A stretch of 64,000 bases of DNA from positions 30,048,501 to 30,112,500 of the forward strand of contig NC_091255.1 of the NCBI RefSeq assembly GCF_042477335.2. The letters are read 5' to 3'. Of the stretch, positions 12,201 to 27,200 are shown piece by piece. The stretch is from Ovis canadensis (lineage: Eukaryota; Chordata; Mammalia; Artiodactyla; Bovidae). Position 1 is the stretch's first letter. Each line of letters opens with the position of its first letter. Position numbers and translations under genes: made by a program. Below the pieces are notes generated by a model. The model did not search any database. It was not told the origin of the DNA and saw nothing but the letters and a program-made list of their open reading frames with translations.

Positions 12201-15200
12201 GCCTTAGCAATATTGAGCAGTTTCAGTAGTTTCTTGAGAGTGTGAGTGTGTGTGTGTGTTTTAACAGCTTTATCAAGGTGTAATGGACATATAATAAACT
12301 GGACAAATTTAAAGTGTATAGTTTGGTAAGTTTCAACATATATGTATACCCATGAAACATACATATTGTTTCAGGAGTTTCAACAGGGCAAATTTGTTGT
12401 TTATCTTATACTGGACTGTAGTGAGTAAGGTGTTGTGAAACCTTGTGACTAGGCATATATGCAAACCCAGATGTCCTGGAGTAACTTTACTGACACTTTA
12501 TGTGACGTATTGAGAAATTCTAACTCAAAGAAGTAGAGACTTTTGCAACTGAAAATGAATGTATTGATCTAGTCCAGCTCTATTGCTTTACAGGAAATCA
12601 AGGCTTTAGTGGTGAAATAACGTGTGGGCATCATTTATTTACTGAGCAGATATTTACTGAGCCTTTGCCACATCCTATATACTGTATTAAAGACACGGTG
12701 TGAACAAAACAAACAGTTCCTGCTCCTGGGGGTGAGGAAGTACATTAGTAGTGGGGGTGTGAGGGAATTTGGCCCCCAGAACCTTCACCTTCCTTGCCAG
12801 GATTGATTCAGTATATCTAGCTACCTACGTGGGTGGCCCTGCTTCTCTCAAACCTCAGGCTCCATCCAGGGAATGACTATCCTAATAAGGCCTGTGAATC
12901 GTCTTGTCTTCTGCGAAAGCCTGTTATTGTGGCAGCCTGAGCTCAACCTATTCATGCAGCAGTCCTCTTTCTATTCTTTTTAAAAACCACAATGTGCTGA
13001 TTTGTATGCCTTTTGTTTACCATTCTTTATTCTTTTCTTTCTTCATGGTTTTGAAGACCTTATAAAAAAAAATCCTCTGATGGTTTAGGGTGTTTATTCT
13101 AAAGGAAACTTAATGAAACTGAATTATAGTTTCAGTCAACTTTAAGAATTGCCCTCTTTCAACTGATAGGAATTTTTAAAAGGGCAAGTAATCACCTATA
13201 TAAAGAAGAGAGGTATGAAATGTGACCAGATAATGTGTCTGTAACTAATTCAGGTTTTTGTGTGTGTGTATGTATGTGTGTGTGAATTTAAACTCCTTTG
13301 ATCATTTGGGCAGCCATTCTCTGCATAAAGTGGAGGTCTGATGGAGCAGCACTAATGTGCTCTAAATATTGAGGTATGTTTGGCTTGAGGTAGATTGCTG
13401 ACAAAGGAAGGAGCATGGGGGAAATAAAACCAAGCTGTTTTGAACAGCATACAAGGTTAGATTTGGTCCAAAAATGGACTGAAAAGCTTATTCTTTTTTT
13501 TTTTTGAAAAGCTTATTCTTGAATAGCATTTTCTGTGTCATTAAGCAGGGCATTATGTTATAATTCTTCTGTCATCAGAAAATTGGAATCTGTATAAAAT
13601 AAAAAAGAATCAAATGGACAGTCTAGAAATATAATATCTGGTCTTAAGAAATAGACAAATCCATAATTACAGTAGGAGATTTTAAACATGCCTTTCTTAG
13701 TAATTTTTAGATCATCAAGGCAAAAATATCAGTAAGGACACAAATGGTTTAAATAACATAAACCAATCTGATCTAATGAACTCGTACAAAATACTGTCCT
13801 CATATTTAATTTCCCTGCAGTCTTTTTATAATCCCAAGTATACACGATAAGGACTTTATCATTGGTCCCACTTAAGGTAGATGTGTCTAGTTCTGTTAGT
13901 GCTTTGTGTTACTTTGTTCTAAAGTGTATATATTAAAAACAAATATACTAAAACATACTGAACTTAAAGCATTCTTATGTCTTTGCTTATTTCACATTTT
14001 AATAGGATCAAGTCTGAACTTTTCAGTCTGACACAGCCTTCTAGCCTTGTACGCGTTGCTAGCCTTCTCTCCTACCTCTCACCCACCACTGAATGACTTG
14101 TGCTGTGCTGTGCTCAGTCATGTCTGGCTCTTTGCAGCCCCATGGACTGGTAGCCCACCAGGTTCCTCTGTCCATGGATTTTCCCAGGCAAGTTGCCATT
14201 TCCTACACCAGGAGAGCTTTCTGACTTAGGGATCGAACCTGCCTCTCTTGCCTCTCCTGCATCGATAGGTGGATTCTTTACTACTGAGCCACCTGGAAAG
14301 CCCCGAACTATTTGTCTTTCTCCAGAAATGTGAACCTTCAGGTACTGGGCTGCTGTCTGTCTGGTATGCATTTCTCCAGTTCAGCTGTAACCTCCTCTGA
14401 AACCTTTGCTACAGCAACTGTCACTCTGTTGCCTTCCTAGAGCTTGTTGTTTAACATCAGTAAAATGTTTATCTACTTCTGTTGTTAGTTTTTTGTATCT
14501 TCTGCTAGAGTGTGAATTCTTTGATAAGGACTTGCTGTGCTTAGTCACTCAGTCGTGTCCGACTCTTTGCAACTCCATGGACTGTATACAGTCTGCCAGG
14601 CTCCTCTGTCCATGGAGATTCTCTGGGCAAGAATACTGGAGTGAGGTGCCATGCCCTCCAGGGAATCTTCCCAACCCAGGGATTGAACCCAGGTCTTCCA
14701 CATTGCAGGTGGATTCTTTAGTGTCCGAGCCACCAGGGAAGCCCAGGAATACTGGACTAGGTAGCCTGTCCCTTCTCCAGGGGAACTTCCCGACCCAGGA
14801 ATCAAACTGGGGTCTCCTGCATTGCAGGCAGATTTTTTTTACCACCTGAAATACCTGGGAAGCCCTTGATAAGGACAGTGTGGTGCTATTCATACAAAAT
14901 GTATCACCAGGGAAAAGTCCTGCAGGAAGTGAGACTGGGGAGGTTTTTACAGTTATTTGGAATAAGATCTTTTTTTTTGGAGATAAGCGCTTTATCTAGA
15001 GGGATGCCATGGGAATGAAAAGGGAATATGAGATATATGAGACATTGTGTGAGAAGAGTTCCAGAATTAACAGTGAGACAGTAGGACAGAGTATCTAGGC
15101 AGAGAAAGGCGTAACTTTGAGACCTTGAGCCTGGATTAGTAAGAATGATCACGGAAATGAGGAAAAAAAACTACTTGAAAGAAGTGTGTGTGTGTGTTTT

Positions 15201-18200
15201 CTCTTTAGATGGGAGAAGAGTGAAATTGGAGGTGATACTGGATGTACCAGTTATAAGTACCTAATGTACACTTGGAAGATAGGCTCTGGGGCTTAGGAAA
15301 GAGGTCAAGATGATAAAGACATTTAGGAGTTATGAGACATGTGGAAAGCATATGTCCGTGAACTTGATTTTGAAAATTGAATTGATATTGTTTCCTGGCA
15401 TCATTTAATTGCTTGGAGCCAGAAATTCAACTGGGAAAAAAATACATAGATATGAACAGATGGATGCTTTTTCATCTCCAAAGTGAATATACTTCTGGCA
15501 TTTTGTATTGGGATGTTTTCCTTAAGGAATGCCAACAGTTTAGATATTCTCACCCTGTTCATATGTTAAGAATACTTTCGATAATCAAATGTGCATTAGT
15601 AGAGGACTTTTGGTCTTATCTGATTTTGTGCATTAAGGAGCTTTTGTACATTGGACCTCTTCCTTTTTTCCTCTCTCTTTTAACCTGAGTGGCACCTTGT
15701 TTAAAAGGAAAGCAAAGATGTAAAATGATACTCAAACAGGATATTTGCTTCTGTTTGAGTCACCAGTTTGCTTTAGCGAACTGAAATATAGCCTCATATG
15801 AAAAAATCTCACCTTTAGGAACAGCGTGCTTGTATATTTTGTAATGTAGAAATAGACTTTCATGAAGGTTGAGAACCAACTGCTAAATACCACTTTAGGA
15901 TGTGGCCCCTAAATCTTTAGATACAATGTCTAAAACTTAGATGTGTTTTTATTTTTTTTAAACATAGATGGTAGAAAATGAGAAAGTACTTAAAAAAAAA
16001 CCACTCTCTTTCTCTCCCCTTTTTGCTCTCCCTTCTTCCTATCCCTCTTGCCTTCCCCTCCCTCATTCTTTTTCTTTTCCTTTCCCTCTCCCTATAAAAG
16101 CTACCACCTCATCCTGGACACCCTGGTTGTATTACTTCAGCTCTGAAGTGCTACTCCTCTGAAGTGGTCAGAACATGATAAGACACCCGTAACCTTCCTA
16201 TGGTTAATAACCCATGGGTGGTTGGCTGCACCACCAAATCATTCCTGTAATGTCCCAGTAGACTCCCCAGAATCTCACCCTGCAGCCTCATCACATCACT
16301 GTGGTGTCAGCTCAACAGCCCATGGTCCCCCAGCAACCAATGGTGCCAGTCCCTGGCCAACACTCCATGAATCCAACCCAACAGCACCAGCCAAACTTTC
16401 CGTTGCTCATGCAGCAGCCCTTCTGGCCCCAGTCCATCCAGCCACAGGCTCACTAGCCCCCTGCCCCCCCCAGCTACCCCACCCAGCCCTTGCTGCCAGA
16501 GCCACCTTGCCCCCAGTGTTCCCCATGCAGCCTCTGTCCTCCATGTTTCCTGGCCTGCCTCTGGAAGCTTGGCCAGAAACAGACAAGACCAAACAGGAAG
16601 AAGTGGATTAAAAGATCAGAAAATGAATTGCTTTCAGAATGACACAGGAACACAACAATTTGTTCCTGCCCTCACTTTACTTAGTAAATTCTGTAACTAA
16701 AAAGAAGTACCATTACCCAATAAATGTTTTTTAAGTTAAAAAAATCTTACTCAGCTATTAAAAAGAAAACATTTGAATCAGTTCTAATGAGGTGGATGAA
16801 ACTGGAGCCGATTATACAGAGTGAAGTAAGCCAGAAAGAAAAACACCAATACAATATACTAAGGCATATATATGGAATTTAGAAAGATGGTAACGATAAC
16901 CCTGTATGCGAGACAGCAAAAGAGACACAGATGTATAGAACAGTCTTTTGGACTCTGTGGGCGAAGGCGAGGGTGGGATGACTTGGGAGAATGGCATTGA
17001 AACATGTGTATTATCATCAGTTCTGTTCAGTCACTCAGTCGTGTACGACTCTTTGCGACCCCATGAATCACAGCATGCCAGGCCTCCCTGTCCATCACCA
17101 ACTCCCGGAGTTCACTCAGACTCACATCCATCGACTCAGTGATGCCATCCAGCCATCTCATCCTCTGTTGTCCCCTTCTCCTCCTGCCCCCAATCCCTCC
17201 CAGCCAGTCCAGGTTCGATGCATGATACAGGGTGCTCGGGGCTGGTGCACTGAGATGACCCAGAGGGATGCTATGGGGAGGGAAGTGGGAGGGGGGTTCA
17301 GAATGGGGAACACACGTATACCCATGGCAAATTCATGTCAATATATGGCAAAACCACTACAATATTGTAAAGTAATTAGCCTCCAATTAAAATAAATACA
17401 TTTATATTTTTAAAAAAATCTTAAAAAAGGAAAATGCGCTCAAAGAATTATGTGAGATAAAGTGTTGGCCAAGTTAGACAAACCTGAAAACAGATTCAAG
17501 ACTGTGTACTTTAACTTTATAGAATCATATCATTAGCAAATATATATTCAGTGGGAGTGGTGAAGGAAATAGATTTTCATAAGATAAGTTGTTCAGAATA
17601 CAAAGACCAAGTTCAGGTATGATTTGGTCAAAGCAAACTTGAATTTAAAGACCAGAAATATGGGAAATTTTTTTCAAGGGCTCTCTATTTTTTTCCATTC
17701 ATTTGACCTAGATCTTTCACTTAAAATTTTGTATGACCATCATGCTCATTAGCTTTTAAAAATATCTCAAGGAGTGCAAAATTTTCATTTAATAACTCAC
17801 TATCTGTAAATAAGTTGTTCACAAAAGTAAAAATTACGAGAACTCCTCATGATCCTGTGAAGTAGTTTTATTAAAGAAATAACAGTAAGCTCCAAATTTA
17901 AATATAGAATAGAAATTGCTTATATTTACACATTCTAAAATACTTTTCCTAATGAAAAAAGAATACATTGCATTTTTTTTCTGTAAAAGATTTATGAGGT
18001 TCTTGTACCATACAGTTTGATACTTTATAGCTGGCCTGCTGAAGACAAATTAAAAAAATACTTGCTCTGTTTAAGTCTCAACATTGTAACATTGGTTGTA
18101 TTTTTTTACATTGACTTTCTGCATGAGGCATTAGAGGGAGTCATTTGAATGAATGATTGAATTTATTTAAATACCCTCCATCTCCTTAAAGCTAGAATTC

Positions 18201-21200
18201 TCTAGTGAAAACAGTAATAGGGATTGGTTCCATGATATGAAAACGATGAACTGAGCATCTTAAAGCATATGAAGGTTAGTGTGAGGCAAATGGATTGAAG
18301 GAATTGAATGAGTATGAAGAGAGCCTTTGATTTAGCCCCCCATACAGTTAGTATTGATCACAATTTGTTGTAGTGCTGGATAGACTCCTACTGGTTACAC
18401 TTTTCTTCTTTAGTATTGGTAAAGGAATGAAAACATAGGGTAACCGTACATTGCATTCAATTTTTTCTAAGCATAGAAAACTGGGTTGGTAGGTAGGCTT
18501 AAAAGCAAAATGTAACCTTTTGTCTTTCTTTGCCAGTTCCCCTTGGGAGTAGAGGAAATAGTCCAAATCAGTGGTTTTCAAACTGGGCATATTTGGGGAG
18601 AAGGAAGAGAACAGTTAGTTTGGATAACTTTAAGGAAATAAAATTCCAGCTCTTCCATACCTATTCTTAATACTGGTCTGCCTGAGAAAGATGCTGGCAG
18701 TGGAGAGTCAATCTTACATCCTCTTCTCCCACTTGACTGAAGAAAGGCATACTTTTCTGTCCATCTGAATCACACTACAGATTGAAGTTTTACAAACTTC
18801 CAGTGCACCAGAAACAGAAGGGACAATTTGGTGATTAATGGTATCATAAAAGCATCACTCAAACATCTCATTAAAAGATATATTTTTAGTAATTATTACT
18901 TAGATTTATTTATCAAAATCTGTAATAAAACTATGCCATTATTGGTAAATTATATACCAGTAGTTATTGTGCTAATTCAATCTAGAATTCAAAAATGTAA
19001 TAAGGCATTAAGGTAATAGAAATTAATTAATGGAAATTAATTGAAATTTAAACATGCAAACGTATGTATTATTATAGATTGAAGTATTATAGGGTGATCA
19101 ATAAAGGACTTTCAAGCATAAAAGTATATCCCATTTGAGTAGCAATCTGTAGAGCAAATGGAATGGAATAAAAGTTCAAGAAGAAAAAGGGAAGCATAAA
19201 ATTCCTCCTGTTGAAGAAGAGTGTTCATACAAATTTTTAAAGTTGATCCTGGGAATCAAACTCTATAGTATTCTATTTGGCTCCACCTAAAAAAATAATG
19301 CAAAATTTTTATTTAAAAAATAAAAATTAGGACTTCCCTGGTGATCTAATGGTTAAAACACTGAACTGCCAATTGAGCGGGCACAGGTTCTATCCCTGGT
19401 CAGGAAACTAAGATCTCATGTGCTGTGCAGCACAGCCAAAAGATTAAAAAAAAAAAAAAATGGCATTATGCAAGAAATCACATTGTTAGAAACTATTAAA
19501 ATTAAAATCAAATCTTTTAGATACCAACTTTAAAATATGTGGTGTTGAATGATTTCTCAGTTATTTTCCTATGAATAAAAAGTTTGAAGGTCATTAGTTT
19601 AGCTAGCCCCTTAAAAGACTAGTGGGTATTAGAGACTTGCTTATTTATGATTGTTAATAAGTAGGATAAATAACAGATCCTTTATACTATTAGTAAAGTG
19701 CTTTATTGCTTTGAGGATGCCTGTGGTATGTGTTTCATTCCCAAAATAACATTTTTCTTCGGCTGGATAAAGATAATGTTCTGATATCAGCCATTTTGTC
19801 CTTTAGTCTGTGTTGAGTCATACAACATATCAGCTTAAAAAATAAACAAATGTATTAACTGAATCTGACAGTAGCTTCAACAGTCAGTAATGTCAGGCGT
19901 ATCTGCAGATCAGTGTTCTCTGTGACAGTGAATTTTGTATATGTAGGTTTTCTGTTAAGGGAAAAAAAAAAGACAGTGAATCTGAACTAGCTACTTAGCT
20001 AAGGTTACTTACTATGCAGTTTTTGATATTTAGTATTGGAAAAATTATGTGAAGTTTAACACAGATGGCAAATAATGCCTATTTGTGGCATCTTGCAAAA
20101 ATTCTTATTCATGTTAATATCTCCACTTGTTTTCAGCTTTTTAGATGAGTTTTTTTTAAAGTAATTTTTAAACTAAAGCTTGAAGTTGGTGAATAAAGAC
20201 TTTTTGATGTTCTAAAGGTAAGAGAGCTTTGTCATTTTTGTTTTGCAAACTAAAAGTTTGCTTCTTTTCTGACGTTGACTCCTATGGGGTCCTAAAGAGA
20301 TAGATTAAGGTATATATCATGGCTCACCAATTGCCTCCTGGGGATGGCTCATTATTATAGACTCAGAGGAAATGTGCTTAATTTTTATGAGGTTTCATTG
20401 AGAGGAGGTATTTTGTAGATAGTTTTCTGTTATTGATTTCTATGGAATTCCATCATGTCAAAGAACGTATTTTGCATAATTTCTTTTAAATTTATTAAGT
20501 TTGTCTTATGACTCGGGATATGGTCTGTTTAAATGTTCCACATGTACTTGATCCGTTTTCTGCTGTGGTTGGGTAGGATCTACTATAAGCGTCATTTAGA
20601 GCTGGTTAAGTGACGCTTTTTCAGTTCTGATGTATCCGTTGCTGATTTTCTGTCTTCTTGTTCTGTTGACTACTGAGAGAGGACTGTTGAAGTCGCAACT
20701 GTAACTGTAGACTGGCTCATCTCTTCCTTTAGTACTATCAGTTTCTGTTTCGTGTGTTTTGAAGTTCCGTTGTTAGATGTCACATTTAGGACTGTAATAT
20801 TGTCTTGGTGAATTGACTCTTTTAACATTATGTACTATCCCTCCTAGGGTTTCCCTGGTGGCTCAATGGTAAGGAATCCTCCTGCCAGTGCAGGAGATAC
20901 GGGTTCAATCCCTGATTTGGGAAGATCCCTTGGAGAAGGAAATGGCAACCCATTCTAGTCTTCTTGCCTAGAAATCCCTGTATATAGAGGAGCCTGGCGT
21001 GCTATAGTCCGTGGGGTCACAAAGAGTCAGACATGATTTAGTGACTGAACAATAATTATCCCTCCTTCTATCTGGTACTTTTCCTTGCTCAGAAGTCTAC
21101 TTTAATCTTAATATAGCCATTCCATCTTTCTTTTGATTTATGTTTGCATTGTATATTTTTTCCATTGTGTTAACTTACCCATACCATTCTATTTAAAGTG

Positions 21201-24200
21201 AGCATATAGTTGGGACTTGTTTTTTTATTCAGTTTGACAGTTTTTTTTAGTTGGTGTATTTGCATCATTCACACTGAATGTAATTGTTGATATGTTTGGA
21301 TCAAGCTTTACTTTTTAATTATTTTTCTTTTTGTCCCTCTGTTTCTTATTCCTGTGTTTCCTCTTTCCTGCCTTCCATTGTATTGTATGGATGTTTATTA
21401 TATAATTTTAACTACAGTATTTTTTACTGTATTTCTTTGTAAAGTTTATTTTGGTGGTTGCTCTGGGAATTACAGTTTATATAATTTTTTACAGTTCTAC
21501 CTACAAGTAATATTTTACCACCTCAAGAAGAACATATAAATCTTACCACCATATCCTTTATTTTCCCCCATTCTATGTTGCAGTTGTGGTTTATGTATTA
21601 TATCTATAAACTCCCACCAGACAGTGTTATACATTTTGCTTTCAACTGATATACATAGTTTTGAAAACTTAAGAGGAAAACATAGTTTACTATATTTATC
21701 CAAATATTCGCCATTTCTCTTCTTTCATTCCTGAAGTTCCAAGGTTTTCTCTGCTATCTTTTCTCTTCTACCCAGAATACCTTCTTTAGCATTTCTTTTA
21801 AAACAGATCTGCCTGTGGGGGATTCTTTTAGCTTTCCACCACAGACAATATCTATTTCTGCCTTCGTAGTCCTAAAGGATATTTTCCTTGGATATAAAAC
21901 TCTGGGTTCTGGATTGACTATTCTTTAAAAAAAAATTTGTGTGTGTGTATGTCATTGCCTTCTGGCCTTCATGGCTTCTGATGAGAAATTCACAGTCATT
22001 TAAATTGTCTTCCTATACAAATGTATCATTTTTCACAGAGGACTTTCAAGATTGTTCCCATTGTCTTTGGATTTCAGTAGTTTGACTATGATATATCTAG
22101 ATGTGAATTTCTCCTGTTTGAGATTTGGAGAAGGAAATGGCAACCCACTCCAGTGTTCTTGCCTGGAGAATCCCAGGGACAGGGGAGCTTGGTGGGCTGC
22201 CGTCTATGGGGTCACACAGAGTCGGACACAACTGAAGCGACTTAGCAGCAGCAAGCTTCTTGAAATATAAGTTTTTGTCTTTTGCCAGATTTGGGAAGTT
22301 TTCAGCCATTGTTTCTTCAACTTTTTTTTTTCCAGCATGGCACTCTTTTTTCCTCCCCTTTTGAGACTCTAGTAACAAGAATATTAAACATTTTGATACT
22401 GTCCCTAAAACTCCGTTCTTTTACTTTTTTTTTTTCTGTTGTTCACTTTAGGTAATTTCTATTTATTTGTCTTCAAATTGACTCCCCTTTGTCATTTCTA
22501 TTCTTTTGTTGAACTCATCTAGTAAATTTTAAAATTTGGTTATATTTTTTACTTCTGAAATCTATTTTTTTAACCTCTTCTGTTTGTTTCTTTTATTTCA
22601 TTTCAAGACTGTTTAATCTTACCTCTTTAATATTTACCTGGCTATAATAATTACTTTAAGGTTAGTCTGATAATTCCCATACCTGGGTCATCTTGGAGTT
22701 GGTATGCATTATTTTTTCCTTGCAAGCTGTTGACATTTGACTCGTTCTTTAAATGTCAAATAATTTGGATTATATTTTGGACATTTTGAATCATATAAGA
22801 TTGGAGCCTTGTTTAAACCCTATAAAAATGGTAACTTTTTGTTTATTCGTTCTGGTAGTGAATGACCCACTTAGGTTCAGTTGCAAGTTTTTACTTGCCT
22901 TCAGTAGGCTGTGATTCCAACGTCAATTCAGTTTTCAACACCTCTGTCCTGCCTGTTCAGACCTGTCCTGTGCGAATACCACCCAAGGAGCAGTGGTCTG
23001 CTGTGTAGATCAGTTCTCAGTGACTTTGGTATGCTGTTCAGGGTCAGACCCTCACATGTGCAATTCAGAGTTGAGCCCAGGAGTTCATAGAAAACTTTAT
23101 AGGATCCCTTTTTTGATCTCTGTCCTATCTACAGTCACTTCCAAGGTCTCCCCAAATAGATCACAAATAAAGATACCTTAGAGTGTTAACTGTCATTAGT
23201 TGTCAGGGAAATACAGGTTGGAACCACCATGAGATAGCACTATCCACCTGCCAGGATGCTTAAAACTACAAAAGGCTGACCAGTTGCTTGAGCAACTTGT
23301 TAGCTAAGGGTGTGGAGCAACTGGAACATTCATACCTTGATGTGGGAATGTGAAACAGTACAACCACTTTGGAAAACAGCTTAACAGTTTCTTGTGAAGT
23401 TAAATTTTCGCTTATCACATGATCCAGCCACACCTCTCCTAGGTATTTACCCAAAAGACATGAAATAATTTGTCCATGTTAAGTCTTAGGCACAGTTTTA
23501 TTCATAATCACCTAAAGCTGAAACCAAGTCAAATACCCACCACATAGTGATTGAATAAACAAATAGAGGGCTTCCCCGATTGCTCAGCTGTAAATAATCC
23601 GCCTGCAATGCAGGAGATGCAGGTTTGATCCCTGGGTCCAGGAGATCCCCTGGAGAAGGAAATGGGATCCCACTCCAGTACTCTTGCCTGAGAAAGTCGA
23701 TGAACAGAGGAACCTGGTGGGGCTACAATCCATGGGGTCACAAAAGAGAGGACACGGCTTAGCCACTAAACGATAACTACATCCATACAATGGGGTCTAC
23801 AGTAATGAAAAGGAGAATTTCTATGATAATGATAATAGAGACTTTAATTGGCAGATATTACAATGTATTATTTTGTAACTCTGCATTCAAATGGGTATAT
23901 CTTTCCTTTTTCTCCTTTGCCTTTCACTTCTCTTCTTTTCATAGCCATTTGTAAGGCCTCCTCAGACAACCGTTTTGCTTTTTTGCATTTCTGGGGATGG
24001 TCTTGATCACTGCCTCCTATACACAGTTTCACAAACTGTCCATATTTCTTCAGGCACTCTGTCTATCAGATCTAATCCCTTGAATCTATTTGTCACTCCA
24101 CTGTATAGTCTGGAGAAAAGGAGAAAAGGAAAGATATACCCATTTGAATGCAGAGTTCCAAAGAATAGTAAGGAGAAATAAGAAAGCCTTCCTCAGTGAT

Positions 24201-27200
24201 CAATGCAAAGAAATAGAGGAAAACAATAGAATGGGAAAGACTAGAGGATCTCTTCAAGAAAATTAGATACCAAGGGAACTTTTCATGCAAAGATGGGCAC
24301 AATAAAGGACAGAAATGGTATGGACCTAACAGAAGCCAAAGATATTAAGAAGAGGTGGCAAGAATACACAGAACTATACAAAAAAGATCTTCATGACCCA
24401 GATAATCATGATGGTGTGATCACTCACCTAGAGCCAGACATCCTGGAATGCAAAGTCAAGTGGGCCTTAGGAAGCATCACTATGAATAAATGGAATTCCA
24501 GTTGAGCTATTTCAAATCCTAAAATATGATGCTGTGAAAGTGGTGTACTCAGTATGCCAGGAAATTTGAAAATCTCAGCAGTGGCCACAGGACTGGAAAA
24601 GGTCAGTTTTCATTCCAATCCCTGAGAAAGACAATGCCAAAGAAAGCTCAAACAACTGCACAATTGCACTCATCTCACAAGCCAGCAAAATAATACTCAA
24701 AATTCTCCAAGCCAGGCTTCAACAGTATGTGAACTGTGAACTTCCAGATGTTCAAGCTGGTTTTAGAAAAGGCAGAGGGAGGGTGGGATGATTTGGGAGA
24801 ATGACATTCTAACATGTATACTATCATGTGAATTGAATCGCCAGTCTATGTCTGACGCAGGATGCAGCATGCTTGGGGCTGGTGCATGGGGATGACCCAG
24901 AAAGATGTTATGGGGAGGGAGGTGGGAGGGGGGTTCATGTTTGGGAATGCATGTAAGAAATAAAGATTTTAAAATTTAAAAAATAAAAAACTAAAAAAAA
25001 AAAAAAGAAAGAAAAGGCAGAGGAACCAGAGATCAAATTGCCAACACCCACCGGATCACTGAAAAAGCAAAAGAGTTCCAGAAAAAACATCTATTTCTGC
25101 TTTGTTGACTATGCCAAAGCCTTTGATTGTGTGGATTGCAACAAACTGGAAAATTCTGAAAGAGATGGGAATGTCAGACCATGTGACCTGCCTCCTGAGA
25201 AATCTGTATGCAAGTCAAGACGCAAGAGTTAGAACTGGACATGGAACAACAGACTGGTTCCAAATGGGGAAAGGAGTACATCAAGGCTGTATATTGTCAC
25301 CCTGCTTATTTAACTTATATGCAGAGTACATCATGAGAAACGCTGGACTGGATGAAGCACAAGCTGGAATCAAGATTGCCAGAAGAAATATCAATAACCT
25401 CAGATATGCAGATGACACCACCCTTATAGCAGAAAGTGAAGAAGGACTAAAGAGCCTCTTGATGAAAGTGAAAGAGGAGAGTGAAAAAGTTGGCTTAAAA
25501 CTCAACATTCAGAAAAATAAGACCATGGCATCTGGTCCCATCACTTCATGGCAAATAGATGGGGAAACAGTGGAAACAGTCACAAACTTTATTTTGGGGG
25601 GGCTCCAAAATCACTGCAGATGGTGACTGCAGCCATGAAATTAAACGATGCTTGCTCCTTGGAAGAAAAGCTATGACCAACCTAGACAGCGTATTAAAAA
25701 GCAAAGACATTACTTTGCCAACAAAGGTCCATGTAGTCAGAGCTATGGTTTTTCCAGTAGTCATGTATGGATGTGAGAGTTGGACTATGAAGAAAGCTGA
25801 GTGCTGAAGAATTGATGCTTTTGAACTGTTATGTTAGAGAAGACTCTTGAGAGTCCCTTGGACAGCAAGGAGATACAACCAGTCTATACTAAAGGAAATC
25901 AGTCCTGAATATTCATTGGAAGAAATGATGCTAAAGCTGAAACTCCAGTACTTTGGCCACTTGACGCGAAAAACTGACTCACTGGAAAAGACCCTGATGC
26001 TGGGAAAGATCGAAGGTGGGAGAAGGGGACGACAGAGGATGAGATGGTTGGATGGCATCACCGACTCAATGGACATGAGTTTGAGCAAACTCCAGGAATT
26101 GGTGATGGACAGTGAGGCCTGGCATGCTGCAGTCCATGGGATCACAAGGAGTCAAACATGACTGAGTGACTGAACTGAACAATGTGTTGTAAAACAGTGC
26201 TTACTAAATCGGTGTAATTAAGATATCAAAATAAATTGACCAGCAGAACAAAATAGAAAGCACAGTAACAGAAACAAAAGCATTTGGGATATAATTAATG
26301 ACATTTAAAACAATGGGGAAAGAATTATAGGGATAACTGGTTAACTTTGAGACAAAAATATAGGTGGAATTTACCTCAGATCATACCAAATAGTCTTAAG
26401 TCCATATGGAACATGATGTAAAAATGTAGCCATAAACAAAACCAGAAGCCAACAAGTATTTTTATATTCAGGATGAGAAAAGCCTTTCTAGACAGCAAAG
26501 TATTATGAAGCCATAAAAGGAAAAGAATGAAAAATTTAGCTACCTAAAAATTGTAAAATATCTCTTGATTAAAAAACTGCCTTAAAAAAAGTGAAAAAAA
26601 AGAGATTAAAAAAAGGATAAAAATAAAGGCATAGAGAATATATCTGGGTAACAATTTAGCATATGTGTATAAAATCTTTAAAATAGGCATTACCTTAACA
26701 CAGAAATTCATGTAACTTTGTCTTCTTGTTGCTCTTAGCTGCTGCTGCTGCTAAGTCGCTTCAGTCATGTCCAACTCTGTGCGACCCCATAGACGGCAGC
26801 CCACCAGGCTCCCCCGTCCCTGGGATTCTCCAGGCAAGAACACTGGAGTGGGTTGCCATTTTCTTCTCCAATGCATGAAAGTGAAAAACTGCTCTTAGCT
26901 AGTATTTCTTAAATTGCTGTTGAAGAAAGACAGTTAAGGGGTTAACAAAAGAATGCCAGGATGAAGCCTGGTGATTATAGTATTATAAGAGTCTACTTCA
27001 CTGCCTTCTGGCATAATTAAAGTGTGAGTTGACTGTGTTTGCAATTTAATACAGCTATTAAGTTCTTTTTTCCTTAGATGAGAACAATTTTTCCCTATTA
27101 AGTTTTACATATGCAGAAAAACAGATTAGTTCACACTTGTATTGCTCTGAAATTATTTTCAGTGTTCTGTCTTTGTTTTCCTCAAGACTCTAATCTCTGG

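Larger units (their letters stand above)
20455..22800 (-). mobile_element. Ancient L1-like LINE, fragmented
   Basis: Antisense to the gene and resembling older mammalian L1 5'-region sequence ('actgttgaagtcgcaactgt', 'ggatataaaactctgggttc', 'ttttcagccattgtttcttc'). Interrupted by Bov-tA (20846-21057) and Bov-A (22125-22254). Family assignment is tentative. Confidence 0.5.

Noticed and set aside
16222..16611. 129-codon frame as a small secreted protein
   Set aside because: Only its C-terminal part is in the amelogenin frame; the rest is frameshifted pseudogene sequence without a signal peptide.
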